From positions 1 to 42,840 of the forward strand of contig JABGPV010000009.1 of the NCBI GenBank assembly GCA_018644785.1: 42,840 nucleotides of DNA, in the 5' to 3' direction. This DNA comes from Deltaproteobacteria bacterium (GTDB taxonomy: Bacteria; Desulfobacterota; DSM-4660; Desulfatiglandales; Desulfatiglandaceae). Made by a program: the position numbers and the translations under genes. The notes beneath the pieces are model-generated. The model saw nothing but the letters and a program-made list of their open reading frames with translations. It searched no databases and was not told the origin of the DNA. Shown here piece by piece: positions 25,619-32,671 of this stretch (the stretch's first letter is position 1; each line of letters begins with the position of its first letter).

Positions 25619-26662
25619 TTATGGAATTAAGACCGTGCGGCCTTTATTCCTCCTATCCTTAAGGTCCCGAAGGGCCTTGTTGGCGTTGCTTAACGAGTAT
25701 TCTCGGGTGGTCAGGGTGACAAGCCCACGATCGACCATGGTGAGCAGTTCTTTCAAATCGGAAAAGGTCCCTCCGAGAACGCCTACGATGGTTTTTTCGG
25801 ACCGGATCAGCTCGAGGGTCGATATGGTCAACTTTCCCCCATAGCCGACGAGGTAATAGTAGCCGCTCCTTCTGGTAACAAACAGACCTTTGTTGACGGA
25901 GTTGTTTCCCCCCACAAAGTCGATGACGGTTTCCACTCCCTTTCCGCCGGTCAGTGCAAGGATTTTTTCAGTGTAGTGTTCGTCGGCAATAAAGGTGTAG
26001 TGGGCGCCCACGGATCGCGCCAGGTCCAGAGCGGTCTCGGATTTGTCCACTACAATGATTTCGGTGGAACTGAGCGCTCTGAGGATCTGAATGCAGAGAT
26101 GTCCGAGGCCTCCGGCGCCGATCACGAGGGTGTAGTGGCCCGGCGCCAGGTGCTTCGAGGCCCTGCGCGCCACGTTGTATGCCGTCAGGCCCGCGTCGGC
26201 CAGCGGGGCCATGTCCATTGGGGAGAGATGGGATGGCAGCTTCAGAAGCATGCTCTCTTCAGCGAGCATGTATTCCGCAAATCCCCCGTTACGGTTGAAG
26301 CCGGGGTAAAGCCCGCGCTTTCTGGAACTATGATTTCCGGTCGCTTCGGAAGCCTCCAAGCCTCCGGCGCCCGTGGGGTGCAGAATGACCGGGTCTCCAA
26401 CCTGCACTGATTCGACAACCCCCCCGATTTCCTCCACCCAGCCGGCATTTTCGTGTCCCAGAATAATCGGTAACTTGATTCGCATGTGATTGCACCACAA
26501 ACCTTTGATCAGCTTCAGGTCCGTTCCGCACACCCCGGCCCCGCCGATCCTGACGATGACATCGGTCGGTTCTTCGATAACAGGTTCCGGCACATCCTCG
26601 TACGACAGCCAGTCCGGGTCGTTCAAAGATTCATCGAATTGGTGCAACAATGCGGCCTTCAT
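25619..26662 (-). CDS. Zinc-type medium-chain alcohol dehydrogenase lacking the structural zinc cysteines
   Basis: A 347-residue MDR alcohol dehydrogenase. Catalytic zinc ligands are visible: Cys45 in GVCGTDL, then His70-Glu71 in GHENAG. The nucleotide-binding motif is GAGGLG (182-187), and an acidic residue at the end of beta-2 (VVDKSE) suggests NAD+. The lobe that normally holds four structural-zinc cysteines (about residues 95-125) contains none and instead reads through a Gly/Ser/Arg-rich stretch, so this lobe is remodelled. It is the first gene of the operon, 31 bases before the binding-protein gene, 68 bases after the predicted sigma-54 transcript start. It likely oxidises the imported polyol or alcohol to an aldehyde or ketone; the substrate is inferred only from context. 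Confidence 0.9.
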   Translation of the reverse strand: MKAALLHQFDESLNDPDWLSYEDVPEPVIEEPTDVIVRIGGAGVCGTDLKLIKGLWCNHMRIKLPIILGHENAGWVEEIGGVVESVQVGDPVILHPTGAGGLEASEATGNHSSRKRGLYPGFNRNGGFAEYMLAEESMLLKLPSHLSPMDMAPLADAGLTAYNVARRASKHLAPGHYTLVIGAGGLGHLCIQILRALSSTEIIVVDKSETALDLARSVGAHYTFIADEHYTEKILALTGGKGVETVIDFVGGNNSVNKGLFVTRRSGYYYLVGYGGKLTISTLELIRSEKTIVGVLGGTFSDLKELLTMVDRGLVTLTTREYSLSNANKALRDLKDRRNKGRTVLIP

Positions 26663-26740
26663 GTTCTTTTAACCGAGAGTCCTTTGTTTTTGTTTCAAAA
26701 AAAACAAAACTGTTTTTGGAAAGATAACCCCAGCATGGAG

Positions 26741-26756
26741 AGCAAATTACATGCCA
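26741..26756 (-). promoter_or_regulatory. Sigma-54 (-24/-12) promoter of the ADH-importer-LipB operon
   Basis: On the minus strand the site reads TGGCATGTAATTTGCT, matching TGGCACG-N4-TTGCW with a single difference (T for C at -22). GG (26755-26754) and GC (26743-26742) have the required spacing. Predicted start is near 26730, 68 bases before the ADH start codon. The divergent gene encodes a sigma-54 activator, which strengthens the call. Confidence 0.8.
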
Positions 26757-26849
26757 GTGTCGAGGTGACGGGCCGATGCCCTATAAAAACAAAAGGTTAT
26801 TGACAAGATACAGGGTGATGTACCAGTATGATGGGATGTGGTTGTTGGA

Positions 26850-26902
26850 AAAATGAACAGGTTGATGTTCTCGATTGTTCCCAAAATGAACAGATTTTGT
26901 CC
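26850..26902. promoter_or_regulatory. Putative upstream activator sequence with GAACA/TGTTC half-sites
   Basis: Half-sites occur at 26855-26859 (GAACA), 26866-26870 (TGTTC), 26876-26880 (TGTTC) and 26888-26892 (GAACA), with a weaker TTGTCC at 26897-26902. The 11-base element AAAATGAACAG repeats at 26850 and 26883, 33 bases apart, about three helical turns. The cluster lies 95-145 bases upstream of the -24 element and 30 bases before the activator gene, a usual place for enhancer sites and for autoregulation. Confidence 0.55.
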
Positions 26903-26932
26903 GCTGGGAATTGAATTACAAGGTAGGAATCA

Positions 26933-28777
26933 ATGAAGGAAAACCCTCGTGCCCTGCTGGCCCGCAACGGGTCGGTGCCCCGGGAATATTTCAATGGAGA
27001 AATCCGTACGTCCTGGGAACGGTGTTTCCACATCGGTCTTGATCCGTTTGGAATACCCAATCCAGTCAGGATCGGCGATTTGGAACTGAAAACGCTGAAG
27101 GAGAAAAACGATCTTGTCAAACGTCTGGCGAGGATCGAGATGGAAAACCTCCACAGGCAGATTGCCGGTTCCAATTTCACCATCATTTTCGCGAACGATG
27201 AAGGCATCATTCTTGACAGCATCGTCGATTTCTCCACCACGAGACAGGACGAGAGGAGGATCTCTCCAGGATACATCTGGAGTGAAGAAAACAACGGCAC
27301 CAACGCTCTGGGTCTGGTCGCCGCCATCCGAAAACCGATAATTGTGCACGGGGACGAACATTATTTCATGGCGCACGCGGGACTCACCTGCGCAGCAGCT
27401 CCCATTTATGGCCTCGATGGCGAAACCGTCGGGATCATCGATGCCACTTCGGACTGCCGCTCCAGGCAGAGGCATACCCTCGCTCTGGTGGAGATGTCTT
27501 GTGTCACCATCGAAAAGGGCCTTTTCAGGGCAAGGCACAAAAACCATTTTGTCTTTGAGATTCACAATCGCCGGGAATTCTTAGGGACCTTGCAGTCGGC
27601 CATGATCGCTTTGGACGGGAACGGTTTTCTGGTGGAAGCCAGTCGCCAGGCACGCTTTTTTCTACAGGGGATTTCCCTGACAGCGAGAATCCATTTTGAC
27701 GAAATATTCAAAACGTCACTGAAAGAGTTCCTCGGGCAGCTCCAGGGCGGCCGAACCATCAACATTACCGACCGGGAAGGGAGTTCCTTCGCAGCAAGGC
27801 CATGCAACCATTTTGCTAGGAAGGAGGCCGTGAGAAGGGTTCCGGAACGCGTCTCCGACCATTTGAGGGAAGAAGTGAAGATGGTGTGGGAGGATCCGGC
27901 CGTCAGGTCTGCGATGCACCTGGTCAAGGGGGCCGTGGAGCTGAAAGTGCCGGTCTTGATTCGGGGGGAGACAGGGACCGGGAAGGAACTGATGGCCAGA
28001 TACGCCCACTCCATCAGTGGCCGTAACGGTAACTTCGTACCGGTTAACTGCGCGGCCCTTCCGGAAAATCTTTTCGAATCGGAGTTGTTCGGGTACCGGG
28101 ACGGAGCGTTCACCGGGTCCAGCAAAGGGGGTTCCTCCGGCCTTGTCACGCAGGCACGGGGCGGCACGCTTTTTCTGGACGAAATCGGCGCCATGCCGCT
28201 CCAGGTGCAGGTGAAATTGCTGCGGTTTCTGGATAGGATGGAGATCCGGCCGGTGGGGGGAACGCGGGAAATCAAGGTGGATATCCAGCTGATTTCGGCC
28301 ACCAACGCAGAACTTACCGGCGCCGAGAGCGACGGTTTCAGAAAGGATCTTCTCTACCGCCTCAATACTATGGAAGTCCGTATCCCTCCGCTGAGAGAGC
28401 GGAGCGATCTCCAAAACATCGTTGATTCTGTTGTAAAGGGTTTTGGTAAAGAACTGATCCTGGAACCCGGTGCCATGGCGCTTCTGGAGGTCTACAGCTG
28501 GCCGGGAAACATCCGGGAATTGAAAGGCCTCCTGACGCGCCTGCTCATCTCCTGCCCGGACCGGAAGGTTCTTGACGAAGATATTCAGAAGCTTCTTTCC
28601 GCCCAAGATACCCAACTGGTTTCTGAGCAGTCGAAAAACCTGGCTGATCACGAACGTGAGATTATTCTAGCGGCCTACGAACGGCACCAGGGAAACATAT
28701 CTGCCGTGTCGAGGGATCTCGGAATTTCCAGAAACAAGGTCTACAAGAAACTGAAAGAAGGCCGTCACATAGGGTAG
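26933..28777 (+). CDS. Sigma-54-dependent activator, AcoR/DhaR type
   Basis: A 614-residue bacterial enhancer-binding protein. Order: a GAF sensor (about 60-200) with the AcoR/DhaR signature WSEENNGTNALG (116-127) and VHGDEHYF, a PAS-like linker (about 215-300), the AAA+ domain (about 315-545) with Walker A GETGTGKE (345-352), the sigma-54 contact loop GAFTGS (391-396, consensus GAFTGA), Walker B GGTLFLDEIG and the arginine region RKDLLYRLN, then a Fis-type helix-turn-helix (about 586-607, GNISAVSRDLGISRNKVYKKL). It lacks a receiver domain, so the GAF domain probably senses a small molecule. It is transcribed away from the ADH/importer operon and is its likely activator. Confidence 0.94.
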   Translation: MKENPRALLARNGSVPREYFNGEIRTSWERCFHIGLDPFGIPNPVRIGDLELKTLKEKNDLVKRLARIEMENLHRQIAGSNFTIIFANDEGIILDSIVDFSTTRQDERRISPGYIWSEENNGTNALGLVAAIRKPIIVHGDEHYFMAHAGLTCAAAPIYGLDGETVGIIDATSDCRSRQRHTLALVEMSCVTIEKGLFRARHKNHFVFEIHNRREFLGTLQSAMIALDGNGFLVEASRQARFFLQGISLTARIHFDEIFKTSLKEFLGQLQGGRTINITDREGSSFAARPCNHFARKEAVRRVPERVSDHLREEVKMVWEDPAVRSAMHLVKGAVELKVPVLIRGETGTGKELMARYAHSISGRNGNFVPVNCAALPENLFESELFGYRDGAFTGSSKGGSSGLVTQARGGTLFLDEIGAMPLQVQVKLLRFLDRMEIRPVGGTREIKVDIQLISATNAELTGAESDGFRKDLLYRLNTMEVRIPPLRERSDLQNIVDSVVKGFGKELILEPGAMALLEVYSWPGNIRELKGLLTRLLISCPDRKVLDEDIQKLLSAQDTQLVSEQSKNLADHEREIILAAYERHQGNISAVSRDLGISRNKVYKKLKEGRHIG

Positions 28778-28805
28778 ACGGGAGGTCAAACATAGCCCGG
28801 TATCA

Positions 28806-29774
28806 TTATCCCAATTTCAAGACAAAGCCTCCGACCCGTTTTTCCACCTGGTCCCGAACGTTTCGCATGAAATCAATAGACTCCTTTGCAGGGTCCGGCA
28901 AATCCCAGTCCTCGGTGACGGCACCGGGAAAAGTGGGGCACGTGACCTCACACCCCATGAACACCACGGCATCCGGTTGCCAGGCATCGGGCAGATCTGA
29001 AATGGCGGACGGCTTCAAATAGGCCATATCAATCCCCTTTTCCGCCATCACTGTCTCCATCATGGGGTTCACTTTCTCTGCCGGGGCATTCCCGGCACTT
29101 TCAACTTCAAACCGGTCGCCGGCCATTTGCCGAGCAAAGGCCGCGGCCATCTGGCTTCGGCAGGCATTTTCACGGCAAACAAAAAGAACCTTTTTCCGGT
29201 TCAAGAAAGACACTGACAATTCCTTTGCCTTCGCGCTGGCTTCTGCCAGCGCCGTGGGGTGCGCGCCCATATCACCCATTTTTTCCACTTTCCGATACCC
29301 CAGCTTTCCTTCAAAGCCGGCACCTACGGCATCGAAGAAATATTTGGCCGTCAGGTTTGTGCCGTCAAACAGGTTCTTCCCTTTTGTGGCACCGACAGCC
29401 AATAAAAAACCTTTTCGCCATTTTCGCCTCGGATCTTCCAGACCCAGTGCATATTTCCTGGACCAAAGTGCCTGGGATCGATCAATAAAAGCTTTCAACT
29501 GTGCAGTCGGTCCATAAAAATAGATAGGCGTGGCCAATACCACCAGGTCCGCCTTTCGCAAAAGGGGATAAGCTGCCTGCATGTCATCATCCTGAGGACA
29601 GTACCCTTTCCTCTCACAGGCGCCACACCCCAGGCATGGCATTACTTTCATTTGGGTCGCATCCAGAGTGTTTACACGCCCCCCAAGTCTTTCCACCTCA
29701 TTTAGAAACGCAGACAAAAGAATACCGGTATTTCCCTTTGCACGCGGACTACCCTGTAAACCGAGGACAAACAT
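28806..29774 (-). CDS. Iron-sulfur flavoprotein fused to thioredoxin-type arsenate reductase/LMW phosphatase
   Basis: A 322-residue fusion. Residues 1-190 are an NADPH:FMN-reductase/flavodoxin-like domain (GLQGSPRAKGNTG for FMN phosphate) with the Cys motif C47-x2-C-x2-C-x5-C59 of iron-sulfur flavoproteins. Residues 194-322 are a low-molecular-weight phosphatase/ArsC domain: nucleophile Cys200 and Arg206 in VCRENACRSQMA, a second cysteine pair Cys275 and Cys279 (MGCEVTC), and general acid in DLPDP. The three-cysteine layout fits thioredoxin-linked arsenate reductase. It is the last gene of an operon with thioredoxin, glutaredoxin and FTR genes, which could supply electrons. No arsenite pump or ArsR is nearby, so a thiol-phosphatase role is also possible. 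Confidence 0.88.
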   Translation of the reverse strand: MFVLGLQGSPRAKGNTGILLSAFLNEVERLGGRVNTLDATQMKVMPCLGCGACERKGYCPQDDDMQAAYPLLRKADLVVLATPIYFYGPTAQLKAFIDRSQALWSRKYALGLEDPRRKWRKGFLLAVGATKGKNLFDGTNLTAKYFFDAVGAGFEGKLGYRKVEKMGDMGAHPTALAEASAKAKELSVSFLNRKKVLFVCRENACRSQMAAAFARQMAGDRFEVESAGNAPAEKVNPMMETVMAEKGIDMAYLKPSAISDLPDAWQPDAVVFMGCEVTCPTFPGAVTEDWDLPDPAKESIDFMRNVRDQVEKRVGGFVLKLG

Positions 29775-29821
29775 ATAGAATTCCTTCCCAGGTAAATTAT
29801 TTTTAGTTCAGATGCTGATTT

Positions 29822-30148
29822 TCAAAACGAAGGGGGTCGGCTTTCGGGAACGTACTCATGGGGAATTTTCCCCTCGTTCCATTCCTTGGAAACATAAAAA
29901 TTGCAGTAACAGCTTCCGTATTTCTCAACATCCGCCTCCCTGTATTTGCAGGGGCACATGATATCCTTGTCCTTTTCCCGATCTCCAGCAGCCAGTCTGC
30001 ACGGGCAGCACATGTAGCCATAGCGATTTTTGTTGTCCATAAGCCCTTGAATCAAATCAAACACCATCTTTTTATCATTGCTGAAGTAAAACCCTTTCGG
30101 TTCCTGCACTTTTTTTAACAGCGCATAAAGCTTCTCCACCTCACTCAT
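29822..30148 (-). CDS. ftrB: Ferredoxin:thioredoxin reductase catalytic (beta) chain
   Basis: A 108-residue protein with three CxC pairs in the FTR-beta arrangement: Cys48-Pro-Cys50, Cys65-Pro-Cys67 and Cys80-Tyr-Cys82 (CHC in most relatives). These hold the [4Fe-4S] cluster and the adjacent active disulfide that passes single electrons from ferredoxin to thioredoxin disulfides. No alpha chain is nearby, as is common outside oxygenic phototrophs. The start overlaps the glutaredoxin stop by four bases. The thioredoxin and glutaredoxin encoded upstream are natural substrates; a rubredoxin or flavodoxin from the same operon could act as electron donor, which is inference. Confidence 0.92.
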   Translation of the reverse strand: MSEVEKLYALLKKVQEPKGFYFSNDKKMVFDLIQGLMDNKNRYGYMCCPCRLAAGDREKDKDIMCPCKYREADVEKYGSCYCNFYVSKEWNEGKIPHEYVPESRPPSF

Positions 30149-30396
30149 AACCCCAACGCCTCCCTGATTTCATCTTCTCTGTATCCGACAATGACCGTGT
30201 CTCCGATAATGATTGTGGGGAATGAACAGTTTGGATTCCATTTTTTGACATCTTCCAGTATTGCGGCTCTTTCATCACCATGAAATAAATCCACATCGGT
30301 AAAATCATATTTTACCTTGCATTCATTCAAAAACGTCTTGGTTGATTTACAGTGACCGCAAGTACTGAGTGTATAGATTTTTACTGAATCAGCCAT
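30145..30396 (-). CDS. Glutaredoxin-like protein
   Basis: An 83-residue glutaredoxin-fold protein with active site CGHC (Cys13-Cys16) in IYTLSTCGHCKSTK, the cis-proline region CSFPTIIIGD and the glycine-rich end VGYREDEIREALG. ATG 30396 is chosen because ggagagg lies just upstream and the N-terminus fits the family; the open frame extends to 30516 but overlaps the preceding gene. It overlaps the FTR beta gene by four bases and the Cys-rich gene by eight, so the three are tightly coupled. It should reduce disulfides with electrons from FTR or a thiol pool. Confidence 0.9.
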   Translation of the reverse strand: MADSVKIYTLSTCGHCKSTKTFLNECKVKYDFTDVDLFHGDERAAILEDVKKWNPNCSFPTIIIGDTVIVGYREDEIREALGL

Positions 30397-30595
30397 TGAG
30401 ACCCTCTCCTTTTTTCCTCTTCCATGCCAGATATTCTCCGTGGGTAAATGCTGTACCCAACCCGGAAAATGATGCCTTATGCTCGTCTTTCCTGCAGATA
30501 CGGCATCGGGTTTCACCGCACATCTGGCATTGAAGACAATCAGAGCAACCCTTTTTTCTGTTAGGAACTATGGGTAAGTTCAAAAAATTCGTCAT
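30389..30595 (-). CDS. Six-cysteine mini-protein of unknown function
   Basis: A 68-residue protein I do not recognise. Six cysteines between residues 17 and 34 follow C-x2-C-x2-C-x2-C-x4-C-x2-C (GCSDCLQCQMCGETRCRIC), flanked by lysines and arginines; this looks able to bind zinc or an Fe-S cluster. The C-terminal half has GTAFTHGEYLAWKRKKGE. The ribosome site is weak (gagag). It sits between the rubrerythrin-like and glutaredoxin genes, overlapping the latter by eight bases, so it is probably real and redox-related. The ferredoxin-like spacing is not canonical. Confidence 0.6.
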   Translation of the reverse strand: MTNFLNLPIVPNRKKGCSDCLQCQMCGETRCRICRKDEHKASFSGLGTAFTHGEYLAWKRKKGEGLNG

Positions 30596-30613
30596 CTCTC
30601 AAAAAAATGGCGC

Positions 30614-31075
30614 CTAATCTCCCTGCTCCGCCATATAATCATCATACATGGTTTCAAGGGCAAGTTTATGTTTGGCTTCTTCCTGGCATAACATCTTGAA
30701 AACATTTTTAAATTCTTCTTTATCCGCCTTTTCTAACAGTTCATTATAAAGTTTCAGGGCTTTCTCTTCCCGCTTCATGGCCAGTCTGAGGAGATCCGCA
30801 TAATCCATATCTTTTGGGTCATCCACATCCACCAGATAGTTACTCCTCTTGATATCGGGGATCCATTCAAATTTATAATCCGCCAATTTGTTCTCGGCTT
30901 TCCCTAAATTTTCAAGCATATCATAGTGATTCTGTTCTTCCCCGGCAAAGCCCTCCAAGGTTTCTCTGGCGCCCGAAAAAACAGCATTTTTTGCCAGACC
31001 TGAATAAAAATCAACGGCTTCTTTCTCTTTGTCCATGGCAAAAAGAACAATTTCTTCAAATGATGTAAAAGACAT
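30614..31075 (-). CDS. Rubrerythrin-like diiron protein without rubredoxin domain
   Basis: A 153-residue ferritin-like four-helix protein. Diiron ligands of the rubrerythrin class are suggested by EKEAVDFY (about 17-24), GEEQNHYDML (about 45-54), REEKALKLYNELLE (about 102-115) and CQEEAKHKLALE (about 129-140). The C-terminal rubredoxin domain of full rubrerythrins is absent, so electrons must come from a separate rubredoxin, and one is encoded three genes upstream. Such proteins reduce hydrogen peroxide in anaerobes. It lies 27 bases after the thioredoxin gene on the same transcript. Confidence 0.88.
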   Translation of the reverse strand: MSFTSFEEIVLFAMDKEKEAVDFYSGLAKNAVFSGARETLEGFAGEEQNHYDMLENLGKAENKLADYKFEWIPDIKRSNYLVDVDDPKDMDYADLLRLAMKREEKALKLYNELLEKADKEEFKNVFKMLCQEEAKHKLALETMYDDYMAEQGD

Positions 31076-31102
31076 ATGTTTCTCCGATTTTCAAAAAAGG
31101 GT

Positions 31103-31555
31103 TTAGTTCAAAAGCGAATTCAAGTGCGATTCGATCTCCCCTTTAGGGAGGGCGCCCACCAGGTTATTGACAAGCTCGCCATTCTTGAACAGAAGCATCG
31201 TCGGAATGCTCTTGATAGAATACCGGGAGGCGGTTTGTGGGTTTTTATCCACATTCAGTTTGGCAATCTTGACACGTCCTGCATATTCAGCTGCCAGCTG
31301 TTCCATTACAGGACCCACCGTACGGCAGGGCCCGCACCATGGGGCCCAGCAATCAACCAGGACAGGCCCGGGAAAAGCAAGGATTTCCTGCTGAAATGTC
31401 ATGTCCGTAACGTCAACGGGTCTATCCGTAACCGAACCGGTCGACAATGGTGCCCTACATTTTCCGCAGACCGGTTTTTCTCCCATTCGATCTTTGGGAA
31501 CCCTGTTTTTGGCGCCGCATTGGTGACACTTCAAAATGATGCTTTCCCCGTTCAT
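31103..31555 (-). CDS. Thioredoxin with N-terminal zinc finger (Trx2 type)
   Basis: A 150-residue thioredoxin 2-type protein. The N-terminal zinc site has Cys10, Cys13, Cys30 and Cys33; the thioredoxin active site is WCGPC (73-77), with the later cis-Pro in IKSIPTMLLF and FKNGELVNNLVGALPKGEIE. Zinc-finger thioredoxins are often oxidative-stress reductases. It lies 22 bases after the rubredoxin gene. FTR encoded downstream is its likely reductant, giving a ferredoxin-driven thiol pathway in a cell that may have no NADPH thioredoxin reductase in this operon. Confidence 0.94.
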   Translation of the reverse strand: MNGESIILKCHQCGAKNRVPKDRMGEKPVCGKCRAPLSTGSVTDRPVDVTDMTFQQEILAFPGPVLVDCWAPWCGPCRTVGPVMEQLAAEYAGRVKIAKLNVDKNPQTASRYSIKSIPTMLLFKNGELVNNLVGALPKGEIESHLNSLLN

Positions 31556-31577
31556 GATCCGTCCTTTTTTCTAACCG

Positions 31578-31736
31578 CTATTCCGGCTCGAACTGGTCTT
31601 TTTCTGCGCCGCAAACCGGACAGGTCCAGTCATCGGGAAGATCAGCAAATGCGGTTCCTGCGGCCACGCCATTATCCGGATCCCCTTCTTCAGGATCGTA
31701 AACATATCCACATACCGAACAAACATATTTTTCCAT
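31578..31736 (-). CDS. Rubredoxin
   Basis: A 52-residue rubredoxin that transfers single electrons through one iron held by four cysteines. Both knuckles are canonical: CSVCGY (6-11) and CPVCGA (39-44), with the conserved DPEEGDP and aromatic core FADLPDDW. It starts at ATG 31736 behind aggagatg and stops 22 bases before the thioredoxin gene. It lies in the middle of the redox operon and is the natural electron donor for the rubrerythrin-like protein. Confidence 0.95.
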   Translation of the reverse strand: MEKYVCSVCGYVYDPEEGDPDNGVAAGTAFADLPDDWTCPVCGAEKDQFEPE

Positions 31737-31762
31737 ATAATTCATCTCCTAAATCTATTCCA

Positions 31763-32194
31763 TTAGAGTTTTTGGGCAATGTCCTTACCATAGCCCTGTG
31801 CCATTTCAATCCCGCCACCCAGCAAAGCGGATTTGAGCATTAAAGGACCGCTGACCATATCCATTTTGAGGACGTTTTTCATGGTGTCAAAAATCCTTTC
31901 CGGCGCCTCCCCACTCCATCCGAACGCGCCGAAAGAACCTCCAACCTTCCCTTCAAGACCGGTCTTATCCCCCAGAAACAGCATGGTTTTCATGGCCTGC
32001 ATCATTTCACCGTGGTAAGTTGCTGATCCGAAAATATAAGCGTCATAGCCTTCCAGCCCATCAACCTTTTTCACCTTGGTGGCATTGACAACCGATGCTT
32101 CCGAACCTTGAATGCGAATCCCTTCGGCAATCAAATCTGCGATTCTTTTTGTTTCATTGGATCTGCTGGCATACACAACAAGTGCTTTTCCCAT
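31763..32194 (-). CDS. Flavodoxin
   Basis: A 143-residue flavodoxin from ATG 32194 (ggagg six bases upstream). The FMN phosphate loop is SRSNETKRIAD (11-21), and the isoalloxazine loops are GSATYHGEMM (about 56-65) and FGAFGWSGEAPE (about 89-100). The C-terminal part (LLGGGIEMAQGYGKDIAQKL) is typical. It carries low-potential electrons, often replacing ferredoxin when iron is short. Its place beside FTR and rubredoxin suggests it feeds thiol or peroxide reduction. Confidence 0.93.
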   Translation of the reverse strand: MGKALVVYASRSNETKRIADLIAEGIRIQGSEASVVNATKVKKVDGLEGYDAYIFGSATYHGEMMQAMKTMLFLGDKTGLEGKVGGSFGAFGWSGEAPERIFDTMKNVLKMDMVSGPLMLKSALLGGGIEMAQGYGKDIAQKL

Positions 32195-32209
32195 CAAAAA
32201 CCTCCTCGC

Positions 32210-32389
32210 TTATTCTTCCTCCACAACGACTTCACCCTTATGTTTGGTTCCACACAGGGGGCACAGGATATCAATCTCATTCTCGTCGCCGATGAATTTT
32301 TCCCTTAACTTTTCCGGCCCCAGAAAACTCACATCCCCGCAGGCACACTGAGGGCATTCAGCTCTCACCCGGTACTTTTTTTTGGACAT
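32210..32389 (-). CDS. Small zinc-ribbon protein
   Basis: A 59-residue protein with two CxxC knuckles, CPQC (12-15, followed by ACGD) and CPLC (43-46), 27 residues apart: a zinc-ribbon or rubredoxin-like metal site. The charged C-terminus ends in EVVVEEE. I do not recognise a named family. ATG 32389 has a ggagg ribosome site; the stop lies 15 bases before the flavodoxin start. It is the second gene of the redox operon. Confidence 0.75.
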   Translation of the reverse strand: MSKKKYRVRAECPQCACGDVSFLGPEKLREKFIGDENEIDILCPLCGTKHKGEVVVEEE

Positions 32390-32410
32390 GTAATCCTCCC
32401 TGATTTTCGT

Positions 32411-32563
32411 CTAAAGTCTTGGATCCTGACCGGTATTTCCACAGTCAGGAATATAACATGTGGTATCAACAAACTCACATTTTTTATCACAAGACGGACA
32501 TTTTTCCGGCGGCGCATCCGACTTAACATTGTAACCGCATTCCTTGCATTTCCAGTCTCCCAT
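32411..32563 (-). CDS. Rubredoxin-like mini-protein with extra C-terminal cysteines
   Basis: A 50-residue protein with short-spaced rubredoxin knuckles, CKECGY (6-11) and CPSC (22-25), as in the rubredoxin domain of rubrerythrins, followed by three further cysteines (C29, C36, C41 in KKCEF, TTCYIPDCG). The extra cysteines could form a second metal site. It is the first gene of the redox operon, starting 82 bases after the predicted sigma-54 transcript start, behind a gggggtg ribosome site. Confidence 0.8.
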   Translation of the reverse strand: MGDWKCKECGYNVKSDAPPEKCPSCDKKCEFVDTTCYIPDCGNTGQDPRL

Positions 32564-32655
32564 TGTAACACCCCCTTTCACAGGTTCTCAAACTCACCCA
32601 TCATTCTTTAAACACTTAATTCTTCTTATAAAAAAACTAAATTTTGTTATTGAAA

Positions 32656-32671
32656 AGCATGTTTCGTGCCA
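32656..32671 (-). promoter_or_regulatory. Sigma-54 (-24/-12) promoter of the redox operon
   Basis: On the minus strand the site reads TGGCACGAAACATGCT: perfect TGGCACG, a four-base spacer and ATGC for TTGC, with GG and GC at the required distance. Predicted start is near 32645. Nothing coding lies between this and the first gene at 32563. Confidence 0.75.

Noticed and set aside
32365..32571. 68-residue minus-strand frame
   Set aside because: It overlaps the rubredoxin-like mini-protein at 32411-32563 in another frame; the latter has the Cys knuckles and the better ribosome site.
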